Shown here piece after piece: positions 16,176 through 25,044 of a stretch of DNA of 64,000 bases. Numbering within the stretch: position 1 is the first letter of the stretch; every line of letters starts with the position of its first letter. Position numbers and translations under genes: made by a program. Source of the stretch: Mucilaginibacter jinjuensis (GTDB taxonomy: Bacteria > Bacteroidota > Bacteroidia > Sphingobacteriales > Sphingobacteriaceae); contig NZ_CP117167.1 of assembly GCF_028596025.1 (NCBI RefSeq), positions 5,952,001 to 6,016,000 of the forward strand, in the 5' to 3' direction. A model generated the notes under the pieces. That model was not told the DNA's origin and did no database searches. It worked only from the letters and a program-made list of their open reading frames with translations.

Positions 16176-16883
16176 ATGGACAAACATTGGCAGTTAAACA
16201 ACTACATTACCAAGCACCCCGATGCTATCAGTAAAGTTGTAGCGTTTAACCCGGTGGTCGATCATTTTTTTCACTTCAACTTTACCGAAACTAACACCGA
16301 ATTGAGCGGTGCTGATGTTGCTAATACCGAAAAGTTCAGCAAGTATATCAACTCGGAATTAGAGCATCATAATTGCCGCCTGGGTATTGGTGGCTATATG
16401 GAACACCGCACCATTTACCAGCGCAGTGTTTTGTTTGATGACTATGAGGAGCCACGTACCCTGCATCTGGGGGTAGATATTTGGGGGCCTGCCGGCACTC
16501 ACGTTTATGCACCACTGGCAGGTAAAATTCACAGCTTCCAGGATAATAATCATTTTGGTGACTACGGCCCCACCATCATCTTAGAACATGATCTTGATGG
16601 CTTAACACTTTATAGCCTTTACGGACATTTGAGCCGGGCAAGTTTAAATGGCTTAAAGGTTGGCCACATTATCCAGTCAGGTCAAAAAATAGCCGAGCTC
16701 GGGCATGCCGATGAAAATGGCGATTGGCCACCTCACCTGCATTTTCAGCTCATGTTCGACCTGCAGGGCAAAAGCGGCGACTATCCCGGCGTAGGCAAAT
16801 TCTCCGAGAAAGAAGCCCTGATCTTAAACATTCCCGATCCGAATCTGATTTTACAAATTCCTGTAGCAACTATCGTCGGCTAA
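16176..16883 (+). CDS. M23-family peptidase (LytM/Gly-Gly endopeptidase fold)
   Basis: A 235-residue protein with an M23 domain. The zinc ligands are visible: His and Asp in HLGVDIWGPAG, and the PHLHFQLM motif near residue 189. The Gly-rich core (GTHVYAPLAGKI, YSLYGHLSRAS) fits active LytM enzymes. No signal peptide is seen at the N-terminus, which is unusual for a cell-wall hydrolase and leaves open a cytoplasmic role or non-classical export. It lies 5 bp downstream of rbfA. Confidence 0.88.
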   Translation: MDKHWQLNNYITKHPDAISKVVAFNPVVDHFFHFNFTETNTELSGADVANTEKFSKYINSELEHHNCRLGIGGYMEHRTIYQRSVLFDDYEEPRTLHLGVDIWGPAGTHVYAPLAGKIHSFQDNNHFGDYGPTIILEHDLDGLTLYSLYGHLSRASLNGLKVGHIIQSGQKIAELGHADENGDWPPHLHFQLMFDLQGKSGDYPGVGKFSEKEALILNIPDPNLILQIPVATIVG

Positions 16884-16913
16884 AAGCGTTATATTGGTAT
16901 ATATCTCTTTGCC

Positions 16914-17588
16914 ATGCGTTTACGATTATTCATTTTATTGGCGCTTATTTTTGCTGCCTTTATTAAGGTTAATGCACAGCCTCAATTTAAGGGCGGGCAA
17001 CAAGCATTAGACCAATTTTTAAGCAACAATATTGTCTATCCCGAATATTCGCGTCAAAACTGCATCCCTGGTACAATCAAAGTAAAGTTTAGGCTGGATA
17101 GTCTTGGTAAGGTGAGTGAGGCTTCGGCAATTGATGGCTTGGGCATTGATCTGGACGACGAGGCCGTTCGCGTTATTAAAATGACGTCGGGCAAATGGCA
17201 GCTACCTGCTAATTATAGCACCAACAATAATATTGTTTTACCTATCCGTTTTGTGCCGGATAACGCTCGTTGTGCCAACGCCACAAACGCAAGTATTAAT
17301 GCTGCTATAGCCAACTATCAATCCCGTCAGGAACTACAAAACGCCGTTACCAATTATTACAAAAACAAATACATCGGCAAGGCCGATACTACCAAAGAAA
17401 CCCAGATCATCATCCTTAAAAAACAATTGGGTTACGATGATGACTTTATTGCCGATGTTTTAGAACAGGCCAGCAAGAAGTTAAAGCAAGGCGATAAAGA
17501 TGGCGCTTGTGAAGACTGGGATTTTATCCACAACATAGGTAGCGACAGGGCTGATGAATTGATTAAGAAGTACTGCTCTGGGAAATAG
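16914..17588 (+). CDS. Exported TonB C-terminal-domain protein
   Basis: A 224-residue protein with an N-terminal signal peptide (MRLRLFILLALIFAAFIKVN, cleaved near AQPQ) and, right after it, a TonB-C-like domain (PQFKGGQQALDQFL, PGTIKVKFRLDSLGKV, DDEAVRVIKMTSGKWQLP). It has no membrane anchor or proline-rich spanning region, so it is not a standard energy transducer. The C-terminal 90 residues are a separate helical part (GYDDDFIADVLEQASKKL, GDKDGACEDWDFI). Probably periplasmic or outer-membrane associated; role unknown. Confidence 0.75.
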   Translation: MRLRLFILLALIFAAFIKVNAQPQFKGGQQALDQFLSNNIVYPEYSRQNCIPGTIKVKFRLDSLGKVSEASAIDGLGIDLDDEAVRVIKMTSGKWQLPANYSTNNNIVLPIRFVPDNARCANATNASINAAIANYQSRQELQNAVTNYYKNKYIGKADTTKETQIIILKKQLGYDDDFIADVLEQASKKLKQGDKDGACEDWDFIHNIGSDRADELIKKYCSGK

Positions 17589-17620
17589 AATCAAGGGACA
17601 AGAATCAACACATTTTTTTG

Positions 17621-17696
17621 TAGAGACACAACACCTTGTGTCTCGCTGCATACAAGCATCCTATCTTAAAAGAGACACAAAGTATTGTGTTTCTAC
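17621..17696. repeat. Pair of family A palindromes
   Basis: Two hairpins: GAGACACAA-CACC-TTGTGTCTC at 17623-17644 and AGAGACACAA-AGTA-TTGTGTTTCT at 17671-17694. The first is in reverse orientation to the second, the paired layout of REP-type elements. They lie between convergent genes. Confidence 0.85.
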
Positions 17697-17702
17697 GGTG
17701 CA

Positions 17703-17738
17703 ATAAAAAGCCCTCCCTTTCGGGGAGGGTTGGGAGGG
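17703..17738 (-). terminator. Terminator of the DUF1800-DUF1501 operon (family F repeat)
   Basis: On the minus strand CCCTCCC-CGAAA-GGGAGGG is followed by CTTTTTATT, an intrinsic terminator that begins about 10 bp after the DUF1501 stop. The sequence is a copy of the family F repeat. Confidence 0.8.
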
Positions 17739-17741
17739 GTT

Positions 17742-18941
17742 CTACACCAATCCCAACCCTTGATACTGTTTCCCCAAAATATCACTATTATTTACATCCA
17801 GCCATTTATCCAATACATTGGCGTAAACATCACGAAAGTCTACCTTGTATTTTAAATCGCCATTTTCCAGGTCGGCTAAATCGGGCGCATCATTAAAAAT
17901 GCCAGGCTTTTGCAGTTTGCCACCAAATAAAAATACATTACTTGCTGTGCCATGGTCGGTACCTGCGCTGGCATTTTCTTCTACGCGGCGGCCAAATTCA
18001 GAGAAGGTCATAATCAGGGTATCGTCCAGTTTACCGGTTTGTTTCAGGTCTTTCACAAAAGCGGCAACGGCATCGGCATACGTTTTTAATACCCTGCCCT
18101 GCTGCCCTTGCTGGCCGGCATGCGTATCAAACCCTCCCAACGATACATAATAAACCCTCGTCTCTAATCCCGAATTAATAAACTTCGATACATTCTTTAA
18201 CTGGTAGCCAATACCTGTAGCCGGATATTGCGCTGTTACATTATAAGTTTTAGAAGTTTGCTGTATATAGTTAGCCGATGAGTAAGTTTCAATCATCGTT
18301 TTATACAGATAACCCAGGTTCTCTTCGCTTAAATGTTGCGCTTCGTGATCGCGCACAATATCTTTAAAGAAGGGCTCGCGTGTGGTTTGGAATAATTTAT
18401 TGGGGTCTGATACCGCAATGCCTTTCATGTACTCGCCCTTCATAGCCAGTGAAAGGGTATCATCAACCTCCATGGCCGTATATGGGTTCTTTAACGTTTG
18501 TCGATTGGCATCAAGGTAACGCCCTATCCAACCAGTAGTTAAAAACTGGTTCGAATCACTTCCTGTTTGCCAAATATCCATCGACCTGAAATGTGACCTA
18601 TCCGGATTTGGATAGCCTACCGAGTTCACAATCGTCATCCAACCCTGATCATAAAGCTCTTTTAAGGCAGCCAGGTTGGGATTTAGTCCCTGCATATCAT
18701 TCAGCGTAATTACATCGGGCACCTTAATGCCAATATTTTTACGTTTCTGGTAGTAAATATCGTTGCAGTATGGGATAATGGTATTCAACCCATCATTACC
18801 ACCCGAAAGCTGGATCACCACCAGGTTTTTGTGCCCGGTAATATCATTTATGGCCAAAGCCTCAAAAGGCTTTAAAAAAGCAGGCAGCATAAACGCGCCC
18901 GAGGCCAGCATACTTTTGGTTAAAAAATCTCTTCTTTTCAT
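17742..18941 (-). CDS. DUF1501 protein with Tat signal
   Basis: A 399-residue protein of the sulfatase/alkaline-phosphatase-like DUF1501 family, starting MKRRDFLTKSMLASGAFMLP, a twin-arginine-type export signal. Family motifs present include LVVIQLSGGNDGLNT, IVNSVGYPNPDRSHFRSMDI, GFDTHAGQQGQ and FSEFGRRVEENASAGTDHGT. The gene lies 11 bp after the DUF1800 gene; the two families are encoded together across bacteria, probably making a secreted partner pair of unknown activity. Start at 18941 rather than an upstream in-frame TTG. Confidence 0.92.
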   Translation of the reverse strand: MKRRDFLTKSMLASGAFMLPAFLKPFEALAINDITGHKNLVVIQLSGGNDGLNTIIPYCNDIYYQKRKNIGIKVPDVITLNDMQGLNPNLAALKELYDQGWMTIVNSVGYPNPDRSHFRSMDIWQTGSDSNQFLTTGWIGRYLDANRQTLKNPYTAMEVDDTLSLAMKGEYMKGIAVSDPNKLFQTTREPFFKDIVRDHEAQHLSEENLGYLYKTMIETYSSANYIQQTSKTYNVTAQYPATGIGYQLKNVSKFINSGLETRVYYVSLGGFDTHAGQQGQQGRVLKTYADAVAAFVKDLKQTGKLDDTLIMTFSEFGRRVEENASAGTDHGTASNVFLFGGKLQKPGIFNDAPDLADLENGDLKYKVDFRDVYANVLDKWLDVNNSDILGKQYQGLGLV

Positions 18942-18952
18942 GGCACAAAAAT

Positions 18953-20332
18953 TTAGCAAAGTTGGTACTCGGGTGTAGATGCTATCTGTATCACCATCGA
19001 TTTAATATCAGGCGCCTGGTTTACCTCATCAATTACAGCTTGGTTAAGTTTAGGCTCCAGCATAAACTCAGCCACCTGTATCCGGGGCATATCCAGCGGA
19101 ATATCCTGCAAAAACCGCCCCCAATCGGGCACGGCCTGGGTACGTTTAATTACGTTAAACTGTTGTTTATGTGTAGCGGCTAAAAAGGCTTCATCTTCAG
19201 GCGTAGCTTTACCTGTAAAGTCAATAACACCCGCATTTAACAAAGTCGATGCTATTTTAATACGATACATTAATGATGAACTATCAATCCATGCCCTACC
19301 GCCCGGCCAGCCTGCCACATTGGGTGGTTTAAATAGTACCTGACCCAGGGTACGTTGAAATTGTAGTAATACATCGGGATTATGGTAATCGATATAAAAC
19401 TGTCGCGTTAGCGAAACCAGCAATTGTGCAGGCGATTTTATAATTACACCAATGTTCTTATCGTCGTAAAACCAATCGGAAAGAAAAACATATTCAAGCA
19501 AAGGTTTTATTTCGTAGTTGGCCTGGTAAAACACATCGGCCATCTGGTTTATGTTCGTTTGATCTGGCGCGTCATTAACCAGGTAACGATATAGCTTGGT
19601 GCAAATAAATACGGCAGTTTGTTTATTGCTGAGTATAATATCTATAATATCCTCGCCGCAAAAGTTGGCTGTTTTACCCATAAAGGTTTTCTGGCCATCA
19701 TCATGGATACGTGGCACAAAGGTGTATTGTGATGTTTTACCATCAAAGTGCCAGCCCGTAAACGACCGGGCCGATTCTTTAATATCCTGCTCGGTATAAT
19801 GGCCAATGCCCAGGGTAAACAACTCCATCAACTCACGCGCAAAGTTCTCATTTGGGTGCCCCTTTACATTTTGCTGGTTGTTTAAAAATTGAAGCATAGC
19901 CGGCGATTGTGAAACCGCCGTTAGCAATGTTTTGAAATTGCCGAGCGCATAAGTGCGCTCTATATTATTAAGCTGTTGCTGATGGTAGGCATTATTAATG
20001 TTGCAGGCAAAATGGTTATGCCAAAACAACGTCATCCGTTCGCGTAGCTGGGCATCTGAACTGGCCATTTGTTTCAGCCAAGCTACATTAAGGTCTTTAT
20101 CCTGTTGGTTGCGATCTTCCTGATTTTTCTTCTTTACTTCAGGATCATTAGTCTTGGGGCGGAGGTCTATATTTTCGGTTACAACTGTAATATGCTGATC
20201 GGCTTCCGAGTTTTTGAAAAGCTCTTTAACTTTCTTTCTAATCGAAGCACTCTCATGGTCATGCAGCTCCTTAAACCTGATACCAAAACCAGCTCTCGAA
20301 TACAGATGTTTTATTTGCCTTGCATTATTCAT
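18953..20332 (-). CDS. DUF1800 protein
   Basis: A 459-residue member of the DUF1800 family: HLYSRAGFGIRFKEL near the N-terminus, RERMTLFWHNHFACN, NFARELMELFTLGIGHYTE, ARSFTGWHFD and FKPPNVAGWPGGRAWID. These blocks are conserved in the family, but no catalytic mechanism is established. No signal peptide is apparent in the predicted start region. First gene of the DUF1800-DUF1501 operon. Confidence 0.92.
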   Translation of the reverse strand: MNNARQIKHLYSRAGFGIRFKELHDHESASIRKKVKELFKNSEADQHITVVTENIDLRPKTNDPEVKKKNQEDRNQQDKDLNVAWLKQMASSDAQLRERMTLFWHNHFACNINNAYHQQQLNNIERTYALGNFKTLLTAVSQSPAMLQFLNNQQNVKGHPNENFARELMELFTLGIGHYTEQDIKESARSFTGWHFDGKTSQYTFVPRIHDDGQKTFMGKTANFCGEDIIDIILSNKQTAVFICTKLYRYLVNDAPDQTNINQMADVFYQANYEIKPLLEYVFLSDWFYDDKNIGVIIKSPAQLLVSLTRQFYIDYHNPDVLLQFQRTLGQVLFKPPNVAGWPGGRAWIDSSSLMYRIKIASTLLNAGVIDFTGKATPEDEAFLAATHKQQFNVIKRTQAVPDWGRFLQDIPLDMPRIQVAEFMLEPKLNQAVIDEVNQAPDIKSMVIQIASTPEYQLC

Positions 20333-20490
20333 AGGGGTAGCTATTGAATATATATGACGTTTGTTTTTACAATAGGTTTAAAGCCCTTGATATTTACTAC
20401 ATAAATTTAACTGAATGTGTTTGGATTAACATTAATGAAACCATGCATTTTAATCCTGTGCTGTTGTAATAATCTATAATTTTACGCCCA

Positions 20491-21120
20491 ATGATTTTCG
20501 GGCTCGATGAACGCTTAATATTTCCAGATCCATCACTTGCAGAAGATGATGGGCTATTAGCCGTAGGAGGCGATCTTTCTGCAGATCGCCTTCTGCTTGC
20601 TTATCAAAACGGCATCTTCCCCTGGTATAGCGATGATACACCCATTCTTTGGTACTCACCCCACCAACGATTCGTGCTTTTTCCGCAGGAACTCAAGATC
20701 TCTAAAAGCATGCGGCAGGTACTCCGTTCGGGCAGGTTCAGGGTAACTGTAAACAAGGCATTCCCTTCTGTTATTAAAGCCTGCGCGGCCGCCCCGCGCG
20801 AAGGGCAGGATGGCACATGGATAACCAATGAAATGCAGGAGGCTTACATCAATCTAAACCGCCTCGGCCACGCACATTCTTTCGAGGTTTGGGAAAACGA
20901 TACTTTAGTTGGCGGCTTGTACGGCGTAGCCGTTGGCCATGTTTTTTGTGGCGAAAGCATGTTTAGCCATGTGAGCAATGCCTCTAAAACAGCGCTTATC
21001 TATCTCTGTCAAAATAACCCCTACACATTGATAGACTGCCAGGTACCTACCGAACATTTAACATCAATGGGCGCCCGCCTTATTGACCGCTCTGAATACC
21101 TTGAGATCTTAAAATCTTAA
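20491..21120 (+). CDS. aat: Leucyl/phenylalanyl-tRNA-protein transferase
   Basis: Adds Leu or Phe from aminoacyl-tRNA to the N-terminus of proteins carrying Arg or Lys, marking them for ClpAP (N-degron pathway). The 209-residue protein has the family motifs FPDPSLAEDDGLLAVGGDLS, NGIFPWYSDDTPILWYSP, GTWITNEMQEAY and GGLYGVAVGHVFCGESMFS. It is encoded alone on the plus strand; no clpS or clpA is in the window. Confidence 0.96.
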   Translation: MIFGLDERLIFPDPSLAEDDGLLAVGGDLSADRLLLAYQNGIFPWYSDDTPILWYSPHQRFVLFPQELKISKSMRQVLRSGRFRVTVNKAFPSVIKACAAAPREGQDGTWITNEMQEAYINLNRLGHAHSFEVWENDTLVGGLYGVAVGHVFCGESMFSHVSNASKTALIYLCQNNPYTLIDCQVPTEHLTSMGARLIDRSEYLEILKS

Positions 21121-21323
21121 GTTTTTATCAACAGCGTTTATTGCCCTTACTTATATAAGGAAGGCGAAAACGCCGTTTGTAATCAATCATTTACACTACA
21201 GCATAAAATATTTCTTAAACTTTACAGCTCTAAGATTGTCATATATCCGAATTACAAACAACTATGAAAAACACCGGGAGCTTATCAAAAAAACACTCCC
21301 GACAGAATTTTAAATTTACCCAA

Positions 21324-21824
21324 ATGAAAAAAATCCTTTTTGTTGCAGTGCTGCTTGTAGGCAGCCTCACAGCTAAATTAGCCGATGCCCAAATAAGCTT
21401 TAGCCTTAATATTGGCAGCCAGCCAGAATGGGGCCCAACCGGTTACGACCACGCCGAGTTTTACTACATGCCGGATATCGACACTTATTATGATGTGCCG
21501 AATCACCAGTATGTATATCTAAATGGCAATACATGGACCCGTTCAGCATCATTGCCTCCACGTTATGCTAACTATGATGTATACCACGGTTACAAAGCGG
21601 TAATTAACCAGCCTACTCCTTGGAGAAATGCTGCTACATACCGTACTAAATTTGCAGGTTATAAAGGCCGTCACGATCAGCAAGTAATTCGCGATAGCCG
21701 TGATGCACATTATCAAAACCATTGGAAAGGTGATAACCACAACAATAATGGCAATCATAACGGAAATGGTCATGATAACCATGGCCACGACGATCATCAT
21801 GATGATCACGGTCACCACAGATAG
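21324..21824 (+). CDS. Secreted protein with His-rich tail
   Basis: A 166-residue exported protein of unknown function. ATG at 21324 gives a good signal peptide (MKKILFVAVLLVGSLTAKLA, cleaved near ADAQ); an upstream ATG at 21264 would add 20 residues in front of it. The mature part is rich in Tyr and aromatic residues (EFYYMPDIDTYYDVPNHQYV), and the last 35 residues are almost only His, Asp, Asn and Gly (GHDDHHDDHGHHR), which suggests divalent metal binding. A bidirectional terminator follows. Confidence 0.75.
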   Translation: MKKILFVAVLLVGSLTAKLADAQISFSLNIGSQPEWGPTGYDHAEFYYMPDIDTYYDVPNHQYVYLNGNTWTRSASLPPRYANYDVYHGYKAVINQPTPWRNAATYRTKFAGYKGRHDQQVIRDSRDAHYQNHWKGDNHNNNGNHNGNGHDNHGHDDHHDDHGHHR

Positions 21825-21845
21825 TCTTTCAGTTAGTTGAAAATA

Positions 21846-21877
21846 AAAAAAGCTCCCCGGTTCGGGAGCTTTTTTTA
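21846..21877. terminator. Bidirectional terminator
   Basis: AAAAGCTCCC pairs with GGGAGCTTTT around CGGTTC, with A-run and T-run flanks on both sides. It serves the plus-strand His-rich gene and the converging minus-strand protease gene. Confidence 0.9.
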
Positions 21878-21888
21878 TGCTCTTTGCT

Positions 21889-23469
21889 TTAATTTATGGC
21901 CGTTAGTGCCTTTTTAATCCCATCCTCATCCTGGTTCAGCACTTCAAAGTAGGCATTATCGCCCCATTTAAACCGCGCAGCAAAAGCTTTGATGTATAAT
22001 TTGAGATGCGGCTTCGCCAGCCTTATCTCCTGCGAATCCATTTCTTTCAGCGTTCTCGAAGCGTAGATGATAAAATCATACAAACGGTTATCGGTTATAT
22101 TAAATTGATTAATAAAATCCTGCTGGTTAGTCTGCTTAACTAAATCGGGCTGCATCCTATCTATCACATAGGCGGTAAACAGTTGCTTGTTGGCCAGCTC
22201 TCCTATTAATCGCACGTTGGCAATTGTATCTTCGGGTACAAAAACATCGGGCATAATACCGCCGCCGCCGTATACCTTGCGACCCGAATGCGTATAGTAT
22301 ACATGCGACCGAAAGGCACTGTCGGTTAAATTACTTTGTGCCGATGTTAACTCGCCCTTTTGCTGGCGGTTACTTATATCTTTCCGGTAATCATCAATGC
22401 CATTTTTGTATGATTTTTGGATACTGCGGCCAGATGGTGTGTAGTATCGCGCCACTGTTAAGTTAAGCGCAGAGCCATCAGCAAACGGGAATTGCTGCTG
22501 CACCAAGCCTTTACCATACGAGCGGCGGCCTACAATTACAGCACGGTCCAGATCCTGCAATGCGCCAGCCACAATTTCGCTTGCAGATGCTGAGTATTCA
22601 TCAATCAGCACCGCAACCTTACCCTCTTGAAACAAGCCCGAGTTGCTAGAGTAATAATTAACCCTTTGCTCGTGCGCGCCCTGCGTGTAAACAATCAGCT
22701 GATCTTTAATTAAAAATTCATCGGCCAATGCGGTTGCGGCATCAAGGTAGCCACCTCGGTTACCTCGCAAATCAACAATTAGTTTTTTTACACCCTTTTT
22801 CTGCAGTTCGGTAAGCGAAACTCTGAAATCACTATCTGTGGTAGTAGAAAACTTGCTGAGTTTAATATATCCAGCTTGTTTGGTAAGCGGGTAAGCAGCG
22901 TCTAAGCTACTTAAAGGCACATGTCCGCGCATCAGCATATAACGCTGTATTTTATCGCTTAACAAGTGTTTTACACTCATTTCTACCTTGTTCCCCGCCG
23001 TGCCTCTTATTAATTTATTAATGCTATCAGTACCCAGTTTAACGCCCGATGCTTTTTTGAAGTTAATGGTAATTACGCGGTCGCCGTTAACTATACCAGC
23101 CTTACCCGCCGGGCTGCCGGGGTAAACCTGCGATATAAACATAGTATCGCGCAGCAAAACGTACTCAATGCCAATGCCGTTAAAACGGCCCTCCAGGCGC
23201 TCGTTAACAGATTGGGCCTGTTGCCTGCGCAGATATACAGAATGCGGGTCGAGCTCTTCCAGCACACTGCTGATGGCTTTGGTTTCTATCGTATCGGTAT
23301 TAACGGTATCCACATAATGCCGTTTGATGATCAGCAATGCGCTATCTATTTTGTGGTTACCGGCAACCTGCCGGGCTACAAATCCCTGATTATTAATCAG
23401 CAAACCTATTGTGATGCCGGCAAGAAGTATAACAACCGTTCTGAAAATTACAGATGCTGTTTGTTTCAT
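21889..23469 (-). CDS. Carboxyl-terminal processing protease (S41, CtpA type)
   Basis: A 526-residue exported protease. ATG at 23469 gives a membrane/signal segment (VIFRTVVILLAGITIGLLI); in-frame codons upstream are not needed. A PDZ domain spans about residues 85-165 (GRFNGIGIEYVLLRD, GSPAGKAGIVNGDRVI). The S41 catalytic Ser lies in DEYSASASEIVAG and the Lys in YGKGLVQQQ. The 200-residue C-terminal part contains a conserved GGGIMPDVFVPEDT segment. Likely periplasmic processing or quality control. Diverges from murQ. Confidence 0.93.
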   Translation of the reverse strand: MKQTASVIFRTVVILLAGITIGLLINNQGFVARQVAGNHKIDSALLIIKRHYVDTVNTDTIETKAISSVLEELDPHSVYLRRQQAQSVNERLEGRFNGIGIEYVLLRDTMFISQVYPGSPAGKAGIVNGDRVITINFKKASGVKLGTDSINKLIRGTAGNKVEMSVKHLLSDKIQRYMLMRGHVPLSSLDAAYPLTKQAGYIKLSKFSTTTDSDFRVSLTELQKKGVKKLIVDLRGNRGGYLDAATALADEFLIKDQLIVYTQGAHEQRVNYYSSNSGLFQEGKVAVLIDEYSASASEIVAGALQDLDRAVIVGRRSYGKGLVQQQFPFADGSALNLTVARYYTPSGRSIQKSYKNGIDDYRKDISNRQQKGELTSAQSNLTDSAFRSHVYYTHSGRKVYGGGGIMPDVFVPEDTIANVRLIGELANKQLFTAYVIDRMQPDLVKQTNQQDFINQFNITDNRLYDFIIYASRTLKEMDSQEIRLAKPHLKLYIKAFAARFKWGDNAYFEVLNQDEDGIKKALTAIN

Positions 23470-23580
23470 TTTTGTTACCTGCAAATTTACGTTGTTGATA
23501 CTCAAAACATAATTATTTAATTAATTGATAATTCATCTAATTAATTTTTTGTTGAATTTTGTACTAGAGCGATTACATCA

Positions 23581-24393
23581 ATGGAAAACACTACCGAAAA
23601 AGACTCCTACTACCAGAATCTCGACCAGATGCCCGTGGCCGAACTGCTACAACACATCAATGAGCAAGACCGTACGGTGCCCGATGCCGTAGCCAAAGCC
23701 TTACCACAGCTGGAAGCACTGGTAAACGTGGTTGTAGACCGAATGAGTAATGGCGGACGCTTATTTTACATAGGCGCAGGCACCAGCGGCCGTTTAGGTG
23801 TGGTTGATGCTTCTGAATGCCCGCCAACCTACGGTGTTCCGTTTGATTGGGTAGTTGGTATTATCGCCGGTGGCGACGGCGCTATACGCAAAGCGGTTGA
23901 GTTTGCCGAAGATGATGCGGAACAAGCCTGGAAAGATTTGCAGGAATTCAATATAAATGATAAAGATGTAGTGGTAGGCATTGCCGCCTCTGGCCGTACA
24001 CCTTATGTAATTGGCGGCCTAGATACTGCCAATAAAAACGGCGTTGCAACAGGTTGTATTGTATGCAATGCTGGCAGCCCGGTGGCCGAAGTGGCACAGT
24101 ATCCGGTAGAAATAGTGACTGGTCCGGAGTTTGTAACCGGTTCTACAAGGATGAAAGCCGGTACAGCGCAAAAACTTGCTTTAAACATGCTGAGCACTAC
24201 CGTGATGATACGCCTTGGCCGGGTAAAAGGTAATAAAATGGTGGATATGCAGTTAACTAATCATAAACTGGTTGATCGCGGTACCCGCATGATTATGAAT
24301 GAAACCGGCCTCGATGAGGCTACTGCTGCCGGGTTATTACAGCAATATGGCAGCGTACGTAAAGCAGTAGAATTTTATAACGAACAAAAATAG
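23581..24393 (+). CDS. murQ: N-acetylmuramic acid 6-phosphate etherase
   Basis: Cleaves the lactyl ether of MurNAc 6-phosphate to give GlcNAc 6-phosphate during recycling of peptidoglycan. The SIS fold is evident: YIGAGTSGRLGVVDASECPP, GIIAGGDGAIRKAVE, VGIAASGRTPYVIGGL and TGSTRMKAGTAQKLALN. The 270 residues are slightly short for the family (about 300), but all core motifs are present. Divergent from the ctpA-like gene. A family F repeat follows the stop directly. Confidence 0.95.
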   Translation: MENTTEKDSYYQNLDQMPVAELLQHINEQDRTVPDAVAKALPQLEALVNVVVDRMSNGGRLFYIGAGTSGRLGVVDASECPPTYGVPFDWVVGIIAGGDGAIRKAVEFAEDDAEQAWKDLQEFNINDKDVVVGIAASGRTPYVIGGLDTANKNGVATGCIVCNAGSPVAEVAQYPVEIVTGPEFVTGSTRMKAGTAQKLALNMLSTTVMIRLGRVKGNKMVDMQLTNHKLVDRGTRMIMNETGLDEATAAGLLQQYGSVRKAVEFYNEQK

Positions 24394-24394
24394 A

Positions 24395-24424
24395 GTCTCC
24401 TCTTTAGGGGAGGTTGGAGGGGCT
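24395..24424. repeat. Family F repeat between murQ and the next gene
   Basis: CTCCTCTTTAGGGGAGG forms a hairpin followed by TTGGAGGGGCT. It ends 2 bp before the ATG at 24426, so its GGAGGGG takes the place of a ribosome-binding site. Confidence 0.8.
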
Positions 24425-24425
24425 A

Positions 24426-24992
24426 ATGCACGAGATAGAACCATATTACCGCTGGCGGGATGATTACGTAGCTGCCGAAGACGAATTTTCGCCGTTCTAC
24501 GCTACCGTATACAATGAGTTTGAGTTTGATAAGCAGGTATACAACTATTTGTTGCACCCGCAATGGGATTCGTTTGGCTCAAACACACTTTATTTAAAAG
24601 TACTTTTTGCCGATTACGAACGTAACTACAGCATTATTGAGCTGATAGGTGAATGGAACGATGCCATTAACAACGATGTAATGCTGATGAAGCGCGAGCT
24701 GATTGAGCTGATGATTGATAATGGCATTAACAAGTTTGTGCTTATTGGCGAAAACGTGCTGAACTTTCATTCCTCAGATGACTGTTATTACGAAGAGTGG
24801 TTTCAGGATGTGGAGGATGGCTGGATAGCGGGCGTTAACTTCCGCGAGCATGTGATCGAAGAGTTTAAGCGTAATAACATCGACTATTACATTAACTTTG
24901 GCGGCGAACTGGACGATTTTAATTGGCGCGCCTTAAAACCGTTACAGGTATTTAAAAAAATTGAAGAACAGTTAATGCGCAGGCTTACTTAA
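24426..24992 (+). CDS. Conserved hypothetical protein
   Basis: A 188-residue acidic, aromatic-rich protein without signal peptide or membrane segment. It begins MHEIEPYYRWRDDYVAAEDE and contains LYLKVLFADYERNYSIIELI, FVLIGENVLNFHSSDDCYYE and a C-terminal INFGGELDDFNW. I do not recognise a characterised family; it reads like a single compact alpha/beta domain conserved in Bacteroidota. ATG at 24426 chosen because the TTG at 24414 lies inside a repeat. It follows murQ by 32 bp and may be co-transcribed. Confidence 0.75.
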   Translation: MHEIEPYYRWRDDYVAAEDEFSPFYATVYNEFEFDKQVYNYLLHPQWDSFGSNTLYLKVLFADYERNYSIIELIGEWNDAINNDVMLMKRELIELMIDNGINKFVLIGENVLNFHSSDDCYYEEWFQDVEDGWIAGVNFREHVIEEFKRNNIDYYINFGGELDDFNWRALKPLQVFKKIEEQLMRRLT

Positions 24993-25044
24993 TTTGTTCT
25001 TCATAAAATTGTACTAACTTAGATCATTAATTATAATTCAAAAA

